Below are positions 1 through 9,013 of a DNA stretch of 64,000 bases, in pieces. A program made the translations under genes and the position numbers. The DNA lies in assembly GCF_000527135.1 (NCBI RefSeq), contig NZ_AZUP01000001.1, positions 3,224,001 to 3,288,000 on the forward strand, read 5' to 3'. The notes beneath the pieces are model-generated. The model saw only the letters and a list, made by a program, of their open reading frames with translations. It did no database searches and was not told where the DNA came from. Numbering within the stretch: position 1 is the first letter of the stretch; each line of letters starts with the position of its first letter. This DNA is from Methyloversatilis discipulorum (lineage in GTDB: Bacteria; Pseudomonadota; Gammaproteobacteria; Burkholderiales; Rhodocyclaceae).

Positions 1-2
1 TG

Positions 3-314
3 CTCCGCGCGGAGTCCGTACGGCGGACCGAGTCGCTGGACGACGACGAAGACGGGCAGGGCGGTGTCGCCGCGCTGGGCGACGACCGTCCCAGCCCGCT
101 CGGTCTGCTCGAACAGGCGGCCGACGCGCTGCATCTGCGCCGCTGCATCGACGACATCGACGGGCCGCAGCGCCAGTGTCTGGCGCTGGCCTACTACCAC
201 GGCCTGTCGCACTCGGAACTGGCGGAACACCTCGGCTCGCCGATCGGCAGCGTCAAGGTGTGGCTGCGCCGGGGCCTGGACAGGCTGCGCCGCTGCATGG
301 AGCGGCTGACATGA
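3..314 (+). CDS. ECF-family RNA polymerase sigma factor, C-terminal part
   Basis: The open frame enters from the left edge and ends at TGA 312-314, giving about 103 residues. It contains the linker and region 4 of an extracytoplasmic-function sigma factor: an acidic linker, then a helix-turn-helix with the signature HSELAEHLG...SVKVWLRRGLDRLR, which reads the -35 element. Regions 1-2 lie outside the window, so the subgroup cannot be named. Its stop overlaps the start of the next gene (ATGA), so it is translationally coupled to its anti-sigma factor. The PEP-CTERM gene just downstream is a plausible regulon member, but that is inference. Confidence 0.85.
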   Translation, partial: LRAESVRRTESLDDDEDGQGGVAALGDDRPSPLGLLEQAADALHLRRCIDDIDGPQRQCLALAYYHGLSHSELAEHLGSPIGSVKVWLRRGLDRLRRCMERLT

Positions 315-1033
315 AGTACGACCACCCGGAACTGCTCGACCGACTGGCTGCCGCCTATGTGTTCGGCACGCTGGGCCGGCTACCGCGGCGCCGCTTCGAA
401 CGGCTGGTGCGGTCGAGCGAAGCGGCGGCGCGCGCGCTGCGCACCTGGGAAATGCACGGTGCCGCGCTGGCGGCGGCCGTGCCGCCGGTGCAGCCCTCGC
501 CCGCGGTGTGGGCGGAGATCGAACAGCGCACCGGCGGGGCGCCGCGTGTCAGGCCGGTGACGCAGCGGCGCTGGCGCGACTGGCTGCGCCCGGCGCTCGG
601 CTTCGCCTTTGGCCTGCTGGTGGCCGTCGGCGTGGTGCGCGAGCAGCCGCAGTGGGTGCTGCCGTCCGACCTGCCCGAGCACGCGGTACTGCCCGCCAGC
701 TATGTCGGTCTGATGCTGGATGCCGCCGGCAAGCCGGCCGCACTCGCGTCGTCGCGCCGGCACGGGGTGGAACTGAGCGTGAAGCTGCTGCAGCCGCTCG
801 TCGTGCCGCAGGGTGCCCAGGCGGTGCTGTGGGCACTTCCGAAAGACGCAGCGCCCTTCCGGCTCGGCGTTTTGCGCACCGACGCCAAACAGGTGATCAC
901 GATGGCCGGCACGTCGGAAGCGCTGTTGTCCGCGGTGGGCGAACTGGCGGTGTCGATCGAGCCGGTCGGCGCCACTGCACCGCAGCCGTCGGGCGACTTC
1001 CTGCTGCGAGGTCACTGCGTGAAGCTGTGGTGA
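311..1033 (+). CDS. Anti-sigma factor, RskA-like
   Basis: A 240-residue protein starts at an ATG overlapping the sigma-factor stop. The cytoplasmic N-terminal part (about residues 1-60, HPELLDRLAAAYVFGTL) matches the short anti-sigma domain that holds an ECF sigma factor at the membrane. A single membrane helix lies near residues 91-109, followed by a periplasmic RskA-type C-terminal domain (about 125-240). In this family, signal-dependent proteolysis or conformational change releases the sigma factor. The longer in-frame start at 176 would run through the sigma gene and is rejected. Confidence 0.8.
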   Translation: MKYDHPELLDRLAAAYVFGTLGRLPRRRFERLVRSSEAAARALRTWEMHGAALAAAVPPVQPSPAVWAEIEQRTGGAPRVRPVTQRRWRDWLRPALGFAFGLLVAVGVVREQPQWVLPSDLPEHAVLPASYVGLMLDAAGKPAALASSRRHGVELSVKLLQPLVVPQGAQAVLWALPKDAAPFRLGVLRTDAKQVITMAGTSEALLSAVGELAVSIEPVGATAPQPSGDFLLRGHCVKLW

Positions 1034-1134
1034 TCTGACGGTTCTGCAGCAGCGACGGTGACATCCGTCACGCTGCCGGCAAGTCCTTCGTCGCCCGGCT
1101 GTCTCCGCTGAGGCCCGGGCTCCGTAGATGACGA

Positions 1135-1154
1135 ATGAAAGCAGACGCTTTCAT
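1135..1154. promoter_or_regulatory. Inverted repeat upstream of PEP-CTERM gene
   Basis: ATGAAAGC and GCTTTCAT form 8-bp perfect arms around a 4-base spacer, 27 bases before the PEP-CTERM start codon. It lies where an operator or a 5'-UTR hairpin would be. No known regulator motif was recognised. Confidence 0.4.
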
Positions 1155-1180
1155 CCTTCATTCATCCTACGGAGTCCGTC

Positions 1181-1678
1181 ATGAACACTTCCATCCGCAC
1201 CGCACTGATCGCCGCGCTGACCGTCCTGCCCGCCGCGCACGCCAGTGCCGCCAGCGTCGATCTCGGCACTCTGGTCGCCGGCCAGTCCTTCAGCTTCGAA
1301 CAGCAGCTCGGCAACTTCGCCGACAGCTTCAGCTTCACCGTCGGTGAGCCGGTCGATTTCACGCTCGATTTCTCCAACCTCGGGCTGGGGTCACGTGCCT
1401 CGTTGTCGGTGTTCCTGAACGGCAACGAAATCGTCGGCACCTTCGGCCGCAATCTCACCTTCGCGTGGGGACCTTTCACCGGCGGTGGCAGCACCTTTCC
1501 GTTCGCCACGGGCACCGAATTCCTGGTGACCGTCGATGGCGTGGACAACACGCTGGCCGACGCGAGCTACCGGCTGGGCATCACCGCAGCAGTGCCGGAA
1601 CCGGCCAGCGCCGCGATGCTGCTGGCCGGGCTGGCGGCGGTCGGCGCGGTGGCGCGCAGACGGATGAAGGGGCGCTGA
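1181..1678 (+). CDS. FxDxF-type PEP-CTERM sorting domain protein
   Basis: A 165-residue secreted protein with an N-terminal signal peptide (about 1-24, ending ...AHASA). The mature part carries the F-x-D-x-F motif (FADSF). The C-terminus is a typical PEP-CTERM sorting signal: a VPEP motif, one hydrophobic helix and an RRR tail. Such proteins are recognised by exosortase EpsH/XrtA and exported or anchored in exopolysaccharide-producing Gram-negative bacteria. A start preceded by GGAG at 1171-1174 fits. It converges with the HIT gene with one base between the stop codons. Confidence 0.88.
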   Translation: MNTSIRTALIAALTVLPAAHASAASVDLGTLVAGQSFSFEQQLGNFADSFSFTVGEPVDFTLDFSNLGLGSRASLSVFLNGNEIVGTFGRNLTFAWGPFTGGGSTFPFATGTEFLVTVDGVDNTLADASYRLGITAAVPEPASAAMLLAGLAAVGAVARRRMKGR

Positions 1679-1679
1679 G

Positions 1680-2540
1680 TCAGTCGGCCTGCCGGCGCAC
1701 GCACCAGCGCAGCTGGGCCGTGCCGCCGGCATCGCCGGTCAGCACCGCGTTCTGGCCGAAGGCGGCGCCGATGCGCAGCGCCTCTTCGGCGGTCAGGCCG
1801 GCGCACAGCAGCGAAGGTTCGGTCCAGCCGGTTTCGGTCGTGCGGTTCTCGGCGTCGAGCAGCGGCAGGCCGCGCTGCGTCAGCAACGCGCGCAGTGCAG
1901 CGTGGGCGGCGCGGTTGGCGTCGTCGTCGCTGCGTGCGGACCACGGATTGGCGGCCGCCAGCAGCGCCCACTGTGTTGCGTTCTGCGTCGCCAGCCAGCG
2001 GTCCAGCGCCGGCGAGGGCGCACCGACATGCAGTGTCGTTTCGCCGTCGGGCAGGGCCACGGCGTAGTCGGTGCCCTCGTAGGCGCCGGTCAGCGCGTCG
2101 CTGACGGCCACCGTCGGCAGGCCAAGGCGGGCCAGCAGCGTGGCGCGCCACAGCGCCGCCGGTACGCGCGGACGAGGCGCGCCGTCGCGCTGCTTCGTGC
2201 TCCACACCGAACCGGGGAAGTGGGCGTCGTCCTGCCAGCGCGCGACGACGTGCCAGTGCAGGTGCGGCACCATATTGCCGAGGCTGCCGAGGTTGATCTT
2301 TTCCGGCTGCGCGATCTCGCGCACGCAGCGCTCGACCTGCCACACCACGTGCATCAGGTGATCGCGGTCGACGTCGTTGAGGTCGGTCATTTCGCGCACG
2401 TGACCGTTCCAGATCACGCGCAGAAAGGCCGGGTGATCGGCGTCGCGCGCGTCGATCACGCGCAGGCGGTCGTCGCGCCAAAGCCAGTGATGGCCGGGCG
2501 CGTCGTCGCAGATGGGGCAGGCGTTCGGCGTATTGCTCAC
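1680..2540 (-). CDS. HIT-family protein fused to a DUF3293 domain
   Basis: A 286-residue protein starting at GTG 2540, nine bases past the ABC-F stop. The N-terminal half (about 1-145) is a histidine-triad nucleotide hydrolase/transferase: a Cys pair near the start (CPIC) and the triad HLHWHVV at 93-99. The C-terminal half (about 165-286) matches DUF3293, with YEGTDYAV, the AANPWS turn, EPSLL and FGQNA near the end. HIT proteins hydrolyse or transfer nucleoside phosphates; DUF3293 has no assigned function. The two domains are continuous in one frame. It probably shares a transcript with the ABC-F gene upstream. Confidence 0.82.
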   Translation of the reverse strand: MSNTPNACPICDDAPGHHWLWRDDRLRVIDARDADHPAFLRVIWNGHVREMTDLNDVDRDHLMHVVWQVERCVREIAQPEKINLGSLGNMVPHLHWHVVARWQDDAHFPGSVWSTKQRDGAPRPRVPAALWRATLLARLGLPTVAVSDALTGAYEGTDYAVALPDGETTLHVGAPSPALDRWLATQNATQWALLAAANPWSARSDDDANRAAHAALRALLTQRGLPLLDAENRTTETGWTEPSLLCAGLTAEEALRIGAAFGQNAVLTGDAGGTAQLRWCVRRQAD

Positions 2541-2548
2541 AGACAGGC

Positions 2549-4171
2549 TCAGTCGTCGATGCCTTGGCTGGCGAGGTAGTCCTCGTAGCCGCCGCGGTAA
2601 TCGACGATCTCGCCGTCGCCGCGGACTTCGAGCACGCGGGTGGCCAGCGTGGACACGAACTCGCGGTCGTGCGACACGAAGAACAGCGTGCCGTCGAAAG
2701 CGTCGAGGCCGGCGTTCAGCGACTCGATCGATTCCATGTCCATGTGGTTGGTCGGTTCGTCGAGCAGCAGCACGTTGTTCCGCTGCAGCATGAGCCGGCC
2801 GAACATCATGCGGCCCTGTTCGCCGCCGGACAGCACGCGCACCGCCTTCTTCACGTCGTCGCCACCGAACAGCAGACGGCCGAGCGTGCCGCGGATCAGC
2901 GTGATCGCGTCGTCGCCCTCGTAGCCGCCCTCGCGCACATAGCCGCTGATCCAGTCGGTCAGGTTGGCGTCGCTGTCGAAATCGGCGGAGTGGTCCTGCG
3001 CGAAGTAGCCGAGGCGGGCCTTTTCCGCCCACTTGATCGAGCCGTGCTGCGGCGTCAGTTCACCGACCAGCAGCTTCAGGAAGGTGGTCTTGCCGACGCC
3101 GTTCTCGCCGATGATGGCGACGCGGTCGCCGCCGTCGAAGGTGGCGGTGAAGCCCTTCAGGATCTGCGGACCGCCGTCATAGCCGAACACGACGTTGTCC
3201 AGTTCGACCGCCTGCCGATGCAGCTTCTCCTTCGGGTCGTAGTCGAAGCGTATCCACGGGTACTGGCGCGAACTGGGCTTGAATTCCTCGATCTTGATCT
3301 TGTCGATCATCTTCAGACGCGAGGTCGCCTGCTTCGACTTCGACTTGTTGGCCGAGAAGCGGCGCACGAAGCTCTGCAGTTCGGCCACCCGTTCCTTCGC
3401 CTTCGCGTTGGCTGCCGACGCCCGCTCGCGCGCCTGCGTCGACGCCTCGATGTAGTCGTCCCAGGTGCCCGGGTAGAGGCGGATGGTGGCGTAGTCCAGG
3501 TCGGCCATGTGGGTGCACACCTGGTTCAGGAAGTGGCGGTCGTGGCTGATGATGACCATCGTGCTGTTGCGCTCGTTCAGCGTGTGTTCGAGCCAGCGGA
3601 TGGTGTTGATGTCCAGGTTGTTGGTCGGTTCGTCGAGCAGCAGGATGTCCGGGTTGGCGAACAGCGCCTGGCACAGCAGCACGCGCAGCTTCCAGCCGGG
3701 GGCGACCTGGCTCATCGGGCCGTTGTGCTGTTCGGTCGGGATGCCGACGCCGAGCAGCAGTTCGCCGGCGCGCGCCTCGGCGGTGTAGCCGTCGTATTCG
3801 GCGAACTGGCCTTCCAGTTCGGCGGCACGCATGTAGTCCTCTTCGGTCGCGTCCGGATTGGCGTAGATCGCGTCCTTTTCCTTCATGCAGGTCCACATTT
3901 CGGCGTGGCCCATCATGACCACGTCGAGCACGCGCTGGTCCTCGAACGCGAACTGGTCCTGGCGCAGGAAGGCCATGCGCTCGTGCGCGTCGATCGATAC
4001 GTTGCCGGCGGTCGGTTCGAGCACGCCGGCGAGGATTTTCATGAAGGTCGACTTGCCGGCACCGTTGGCGCCGATCAGGCCGTAGCGATAGCCGTCGCCG
4101 AACTTGATGCTGACGTTGTCGAAAAGCGGCTTGGCGCCGAACTGCATGGTGATGTTGGAAGCGGACAGCAT
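2549..4171 (-). CDS. ABC-F family ATPase, YbiT-like
   Basis: A 540-residue protein with two ABC ATPase domains and no membrane segments. Walker A motifs are GANGAGKST and GENGVGKTT; the second domain has the LSGGEQ signature, while the first has the diverged MSQVAPGWK; both have [23 protein letters not shown] charged P-site-tRNA-interaction linker lies between them. Length and the short linker fit YbiT, a translation factor that acts on the ribosome E site. ATG 4171 is preferred; GTG 4180 is a possible alternative. The frame stays open far upstream on this strand, but that overlaps the glutathione genes and is not coding. Confidence 0.9.
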   Translation of the reverse strand: MLSASNITMQFGAKPLFDNVSIKFGDGYRYGLIGANGAGKSTFMKILAGVLEPTAGNVSIDAHERMAFLRQDQFAFEDQRVLDVVMMGHAEMWTCMKEKDAIYANPDATEEDYMRAAELEGQFAEYDGYTAEARAGELLLGVGIPTEQHNGPMSQVAPGWKLRVLLCQALFANPDILLLDEPTNNLDINTIRWLEHTLNERNSTMVIISHDRHFLNQVCTHMADLDYATIRLYPGTWDDYIEASTQARERASAANAKAKERVAELQSFVRRFSANKSKSKQATSRLKMIDKIKIEEFKPSSRQYPWIRFDYDPKEKLHRQAVELDNVVFGYDGGPQILKGFTATFDGGDRVAIIGENGVGKTTFLKLLVGELTPQHGSIKWAEKARLGYFAQDHSADFDSDANLTDWISGYVREGGYEGDDAITLIRGTLGRLLFGGDDVKKAVRVLSGGEQGRMMFGRLMLQRNNVLLLDEPTNHMDMESIESLNAGLDAFDGTLFFVSHDREFVSTLATRVLEVRGDGEIVDYRGGYEDYLASQGIDD

Positions 4172-4303
4172 GGAATTCACTAGGGTGTGGCATGCGCGGA
4201 TGCGCAAGAAGCCGGGATTGTACCGGACCGGGGAGGCGACCCCGGCTGCGGGTGTAGAATCCGCGCGCCTGAACCTCATTGCGGATCGCGCCCGCTCACG
4301 CCC

Positions 4304-5626
4304 ATGGTGCCTCACCTGACCACCGCGCTCACCGGCCCGCTGCTCGCGCTGGAGAGCCGATTTCTCGAACGCCAGACCGATATCGAACAGTGGTTCCGTT
4401 CGCAGTGGCTGGAGCACAGCCCGCCCTTCTATGCCTCGGTCGATCTGCGCAATGCCGGCTTCAAGCTGGCGCCGGTCGATACCAATCTGTTTCCGGGCGG
4501 CTTCAACAACCTGAACGCCGAGTTCCTGCCGCTGTGCGTGCAGGCGACGATGACCGCGGTCGAAAAGCTGTGCCCGGAAGCGCGCAACCTGCTGCTGGTG
4601 CCGGAAAACCATACGCGCAACCTGTTCTATCTGCGCAATGTCGCCCGGCTGGCGCAGATCCTGAAGCTGGCCGGTCTGAACGTGCGTATCGGCAGCCTGA
4701 TTCCCGACCTCGCCGGCCCGACGCCGCTCGACCTCGGCGATGGCCAGACGCTGACGGTCGAACCGCTGATCCGCCTGCCCGGCGGTCGCCGCATTGGCGT
4801 CGCCGGTTTCGATCCGTGCGCCATCCTGCTCAACAACGACCTGTCGGCCGGCGTCCCCGAGCTGCTGCAGAACGTCAATGAGCAGACCTTCATCCCGCCG
4901 CTGCACGCCGGCTGGACGACGCGCCGCAAGTCGCAGCACTTCGACGCCTACAGCGAAGTCGCACGCAGCTTCTCGTCGGTCATGGACATCGATCCGTGGC
5001 TGATCGACCCGCTGTACGACGTGTGCGGCGACATCAACTTCCAGGAACGCAGCGGCGAGGAATGTCTGGCGACCCGGGTCGGTGCGCTGCTCGCCCGCAT
5101 CCGCGAGAAGTACCAGCAGCACGGCGTCGATCACGAGCCCTTCGTCATCGTCAAGGCCGACGCCGGCACCTACGGCATGGGCATCATGACGGTGCGCGAC
5201 CCGTCCGAGGTGGTCGGCCTGAACCGCAAGCAGCGCAACAAGATGGCGGTGGTGAAGGAGGGGCTGGAAGTCAGCTCGGTGCTGATCCAGGAAGGCGTGC
5301 CCACCTTCGAAAGCGTCGATGGCGGCGCGGCCGAACCGGTGGTCTACATGATGGACCGCTACGTCGTCGGCGGCTTCTATCGCGTGCATGGCGAGCGTGG
5401 CATCGACGAGAACCTGAATGCGCCGGGCATGCACTTCAAGCCGCTGGCTTTCGAGTCCTGCTGCTCGATGCCGGACCCGGGCTGCGCGCCGGACGCGCCG
5501 CCCAACCGCTTCTATGCCTACGGCGTGGTGGCCCGCCTCGCGCTGGTCGCGGCCAGCCTGGAACTCGAGCGCGGCCTGCCGATGAGTGCGGCGGAAGAGG
5601 CGCTCGAAGCGGAACTGAGGGGTTGA
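4304..5626 (+). CDS. gshA: Glutamate-cysteine ligase, proteobacterial ATP-grasp-like type
   Basis: A 440-residue protein that joins glutamate and cysteine in the first, ATP-dependent step of glutathione synthesis. It belongs to the betaproteobacterial/Acidithiobacillus type of GshA, not the E. coli type: [11 protein letters not shown] near residue 60, PENHTRN near 105, and [14 protein letters not shown] near 285 form the ATP and substrate pocket. ATG 4304 is chosen because it begins where family similarity begins; the open frame runs on to 4187 without it. It lies seven bases before gshB, so the pathway is one transcription unit. Confidence 0.93.
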   Translation: MVPHLTTALTGPLLALESRFLERQTDIEQWFRSQWLEHSPPFYASVDLRNAGFKLAPVDTNLFPGGFNNLNAEFLPLCVQATMTAVEKLCPEARNLLLVPENHTRNLFYLRNVARLAQILKLAGLNVRIGSLIPDLAGPTPLDLGDGQTLTVEPLIRLPGGRRIGVAGFDPCAILLNNDLSAGVPELLQNVNEQTFIPPLHAGWTTRRKSQHFDAYSEVARSFSSVMDIDPWLIDPLYDVCGDINFQERSGEECLATRVGALLARIREKYQQHGVDHEPFVIVKADAGTYGMGIMTVRDPSEVVGLNRKQRNKMAVVKEGLEVSSVLIQEGVPTFESVDGGAAEPVVYMMDRYVVGGFYRVHGERGIDENLNAPGMHFKPLAFESCCSMPDPGCAPDAPPNRFYAYGVVARLALVAASLELERGLPMSAAEEALEAELRG

Positions 5627-5633
5627 AGCGGAC

Positions 5634-6584
5634 ATGAACCTGCGCCTCGCCTTCATCGTCGATCCGCTCGACAAGCTCAAGCCGGCCAAGGATTCGAGCA
5701 TCGCGATGATGCGCGAGGCGGCGCGGCGCGGTCACGAAATCTGGACCATCCAGCGCCCGAGCATGAGCCTGCACGGCGACGAGGTGATGGTGACCGCGAC
5801 CCGCATCCAGCCGCAGCGCAGCGACGTGCCCTGGTACGTTGCGCTGGAGACGCAGCCGCGTGCACTGCGCGAATTCGACGCCGTGCTGATGCGTCAGGAC
5901 CCGCCCTTCGACTTCGAGTACATCACCGCCACCTGGATGCTCGAGCGCGCGGCCGCCGCTGGCGTGCGCGTGTTCAACCATCCGCGCGCGATCCGCGATC
6001 ACTCGGAGAAGGTGTCGATCTGCGAGTTTCCGGAGCTGATCACGCCGACGCTGGTCAGCCGCGACGTCGCCGCCATCAATGCCTTCATCGACACGCACGC
6101 CGACTGCATCCTGAAGCCGCTCGACGGCATGGGCGGTTCGCGCATCTTCCGCGTGCGCGCTGACGACGCCAACCGCAACGTCATCATCGAAACGCTGACC
6201 GAGGACGGCGCGCGCACGCTGATGGCGCAGCGCTTCATCCCGGAGATCGCGCAGGGCGACAAGCGGGTGCTGCTGATCGACGGCGAGCCGATGCCCTACT
6301 GCCTGGCACGCATCCCGAAGGCCGGCGAGACGCGCGGCAATCTGGCCGTCGGCGGTCGCGGCGTCGCCCAGCCGCTGACCGAGTCTGACCTCGCGATTGC
6401 GCGCAAGCTCGGGCCCATCCTCGCCGCGCGTGGTCTGCTGCTGGTCGGGCTGGACGTGATCGGCGACCGGCTGACCGAGATCAACGTCACCAGCCCCACC
6501 TGTTTCGTCGAGATCACCGAACAGACCGGCTTCGACGTCGCCGCCATGTTCGTCGATGCGCTCGAACGTGCGACGACGCGCTGA
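5634..6584 (+). CDS. gshB: Glutathione synthase
   Basis: A 316-residue cytoplasmic ATP-grasp ligase that adds glycine to gamma-glutamylcysteine. Visible hallmarks are the N-terminal [16 protein letters not shown] segment, [24 protein letters not shown] (ATP-grasp lysine and glycine-rich loop), and [11 protein letters not shown] at the metal site. Length equals the usual family length. Directly follows gshA. Confidence 0.96.
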   Translation: MNLRLAFIVDPLDKLKPAKDSSIAMMREAARRGHEIWTIQRPSMSLHGDEVMVTATRIQPQRSDVPWYVALETQPRALREFDAVLMRQDPPFDFEYITATWMLERAAAAGVRVFNHPRAIRDHSEKVSICEFPELITPTLVSRDVAAINAFIDTHADCILKPLDGMGGSRIFRVRADDANRNVIIETLTEDGARTLMAQRFIPEIAQGDKRVLLIDGEPMPYCLARIPKAGETRGNLAVGGRGVAQPLTESDLAIARKLGPILAARGLLLVGLDVIGDRLTEINVTSPTCFVEITEQTGFDVAAMFVDALERATTR

Positions 6585-7605
6585 GCGTTTCGCCGCCGCC
6601 CTGCTGCTGCTTGCGCTGCTCGCCGGCTGTGGGGCAGGGGAGCGGATCGAGCGGCAGGAGTCCTTCGTTTTCGGCACCCGGGTCGAGGTGGTCGTGTACG
6701 GCCTCGACCGTGCGCAGGCACGCGACGCGCTGGGCGAGGTGCTGCGCGAGTTCGACCGCCTGCATCACAAACTGCACGCCTGGCAGCCGTCCGACCTGAC
6801 GCGGCTGAACACCGCCTTCGCGGCCGGACAGCCGGCCGACGTCGACGCCGAAATGGCCGCGCTGCTGGTCGATGTGCAGGCGGCAGCGGCGCGTGGCGAC
6901 GATCTGTTCAACCCGGCCGCCGGGGCGCTGGTCGAGGCCTGGGGCTTCCATGCCGACGAGTTCGTGCCAAGGCGGCCCGAAGCGGCACGACGCGACGCGC
7001 TGGTGGCAGCGAAACCGCGCATGGCCGATCTCGTGATTACCCCCCGGCCGGACGGCGGCGCCACGGTGTCCAGTCGCAACCCGGCGGTGCAGCTCGACCT
7101 CGGCGGCTACGGCAAGGGTTATGCGCTGGACCGCGCCGCCGCCATCCTGCGCGCGCGCGGCGTCTGTTGTGCGCTGGTCAACATCGGCGGCAACGTGATG
7201 GCGCTCGGCAGCAAGGCCGGCACGCCGTGGCGCATCGGTATCCAGCACCCGCGCAAGCCGGAGGCGCTGGCCACGGTCGAACTACACGACGGCGAGGCGA
7301 TCGGCACCTCCGGCGACTACCAGCGCTTCTTCGAACTGGACGGCGAGCGCCTGTGCCACCTGATCGACCCGCGCAGCGGCGAGCCGGTGCGTCACACCCA
7401 GTCGCTGACCGTGCTGATGCCGGCAGGCCCGCACGCCGGCGCCCGTTCCGACGCCGACAGCAAGCCGCTGTTCATCGTCGGCCGCGACGGCTGGCGCGCG
7501 TTGGCGGAACGCATGGGCATCGCGATGGCGCTGCGGGTGGATGCCGACGGTTCGGTGGACATGACGCCGCAGATGGTGCAGCGCACGGCCGCGCCGGCGC
7601 GTTGA
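6556..7605 (+). CDS. apbE: FAD:protein FMN transferase, lipoprotein (ApbE)
   Basis: A 349-residue lipoprotein: a signal peptide with lipobox LLAGC (Cys at about residue 25), then an ApbE domain. It covalently attaches FMN to threonine residues of periplasmic or membrane flavoproteins, such as the NqrB, NqrC and RnfG type subunits. Motifs include FNPAAGALVEAWGF, DLGGYGKGYALD, NIGGNVMALG and IGTSGDYQRFF. The ATG at 6556 overlaps the last 29 bases of gshB. That start is needed to include the signal peptide. Confidence 0.93.
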   Translation: MRSNVRRRAERFAAALLLLALLAGCGAGERIERQESFVFGTRVEVVVYGLDRAQARDALGEVLREFDRLHHKLHAWQPSDLTRLNTAFAAGQPADVDAEMAALLVDVQAAAARGDDLFNPAAGALVEAWGFHADEFVPRRPEAARRDALVAAKPRMADLVITPRPDGGATVSSRNPAVQLDLGGYGKGYALDRAAAILRARGVCCALVNIGGNVMALGSKAGTPWRIGIQHPRKPEALATVELHDGEAIGTSGDYQRFFELDGERLCHLIDPRSGEPVRHTQSLTVLMPAGPHAGARSDADSKPLFIVGRDGWRALAERMGIAMALRVDADGSVDMTPQMVQRTAAPAR

Positions 7606-7630
7606 AGCCGCCCGGTCGGCAGACCGGGCC

Positions 7631-8734
7631 TCAGTCGCCGTGCGTGCTGGCCGGCGCCGGCCCGCATTCGACCCGGTTGCGCCCGCCGGCCTTGGCGCGG
7701 TAGAGCGCCTTGTCCGCCTGTTGCAGCAGGTGCTCGGGCGACGTGGTGGTCGAACTGCGGCTGGCTACGCCGGCGCTGATGGTGAGCACAGGCGGGCGCT
7801 CCCACGGCGCGTCGGCGACGTGCGTGCGGATGCGCTCGGCGACGGCGCGCGCGGTCGCCGGTTCGGCGCCCGGCAGCACGACCAGGAATTCCTCGCCGCC
7901 AAAGCGCGCGACGTAGTCACTGGCGCGCAGCGCCTCGCCGATCAGCCGGGCCACGCGACGCAGCACCTCGTCGCCGTGCGGGTGGCCGTAGCTGTCGTTC
8001 ACGTCCTTGAAGTGATCGACGTCGATCAGGCAGACGGACAGCGGCAGTTGCAGCCTGCTGGCGAGCGCGAACTCCTCGCCCAGTCGCGCTTCACCGGCGC
8101 GGCGGTTGCCGCTGCCGGTCAGCGCGTCCACATGGACTTCGGTCGCCAGTTCATCGCAGCGCGTCTGCAACGCCTGCCGCTGGCGTTCCAGCAGTTCGTG
8201 CTGCTGGCGCAGTTCCCGCGTCAGCGCATGCAGCTGCTGTACACGCATGCGCAGGTGCAGCTGCGCCTCCGCCTGTGCCGCCAGCGCGCCCAGCTGGTCC
8301 ATCTGGCGGACGTCCAGGCTGCGCGGCTTGAAATCGATCAGACAGAAGGTGCCCAGTGGCAGACCGTCCGGGTTGAGCAGGGTAATGCCGGCATAGAAGC
8401 GGATGCCCGGCTCGCCGACCACCAGCGGGTTGTCGGCAAAGCGCGGATCGCGCAGGGTGTCCTCGATCACCATGCGGCCCCGTGGCGAGACGATGGTGTG
8501 CGTGCACAGCGCGGCATCGCGCCGCGTCTCCCGCAGGCACAGTCCGTGTGCCGACTTGAACCACTGGCGGGACTCGTCGATCAGGCTTACCAGCGCCACC
8601 GGCATGTCGAACAGCTGGGCGGCCAGCGCGGTCAGCGCGTCGAAGGCAGGTTCGGGTGGCGTGTCGAGCACGCACAGGTCGCGCAAGGCCTGCAGGCGTT
8701 GCGCCTCGTCATCCGGGAAAGGGGCTGTCTTCAT
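7631..8734 (-). CDS. GAF-GGDEF diguanylate cyclase
   Basis: A 367-residue soluble protein. The N-terminal GAF domain (about 20-165) has the usual LDTPPEPAFDALTALAA opening and CTHTIV...DT core. A coiled-coil linker (about 165-200) follows, then a GGDEF domain with an intact GGEEF active site near residue 285. It should make cyclic di-GMP in response to a small ligand or redox signal sensed by GAF. No inhibitory-site RxxD was located immediately before GGEEF. It is a single-gene unit convergent with apbE. Confidence 0.9.
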   Translation of the reverse strand: MKTAPFPDDEAQRLQALRDLCVLDTPPEPAFDALTALAAQLFDMPVALVSLIDESRQWFKSAHGLCLRETRRDAALCTHTIVSPRGRMVIEDTLRDPRFADNPLVVGEPGIRFYAGITLLNPDGLPLGTFCLIDFKPRSLDVRQMDQLGALAAQAEAQLHLRMRVQQLHALTRELRQQHELLERQRQALQTRCDELATEVHVDALTGSGNRRAGEARLGEEFALASRLQLPLSVCLIDVDHFKDVNDSYGHPHGDEVLRRVARLIGEALRASDYVARFGGEEFLVVLPGAEPATARAVAERIRTHVADAPWERPPVLTISAGVASRSSTTTSPEHLLQQADKALYRAKAGGRNRVECGPAPASTHGD

Positions 8735-8854
8735 CAACGCTCTATCGGGCAGGTGTACGGTTCGCTTGAGTGAATTCCGGTTACGGGCGCAGCGGATGAA
8801 ACCCGCAGGCGGGCAGACTGTCCAGAGGCGGGCACCAAGACCGCGAGAACGTCG

Positions 8855-9013
8855 ATGAAGTCCCGACACAAGGGCAACAAATCCTTCCTGCCAAGCAAGC
8901 CGTGTGCGGTCTGCGGCCGCGACATGACATGGCGCCGCGCCTGGCGGAACAACTGGGCCGAGGTGAAGTACTGCTCCGAGGCCTGCCGCCGCAAAGGATG
9001 CGCAGATGACTGA
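8855..9013 (+). CDS. DUF2256 zinc-ribbon-like mini-protein
   Basis: A 52-residue protein. It contains CAVCGRDMTWRRAW and YCSEACRR, the four-cysteine DUF2256 pattern. The first ATG after the divergent cyclase gives the full family length. Its stop lies eight bases past the photolyase start, so translation is coupled. DUF2256 proteins are known neighbours of cryptochrome/photolyase genes, but their function is not established. Confidence 0.85.
   Translation: MKSRHKGNKSFLPSKPCAVCGRDMTWRRAWRNNWAEVKYCSEACRRKGCADD

Noticed and set aside
4172..5701. The ABC-F frame extending upstream to 5701
   Set aside because: The extension lies antisense to gshA; similarity to ABC-F proteins begins at ATG 4171.
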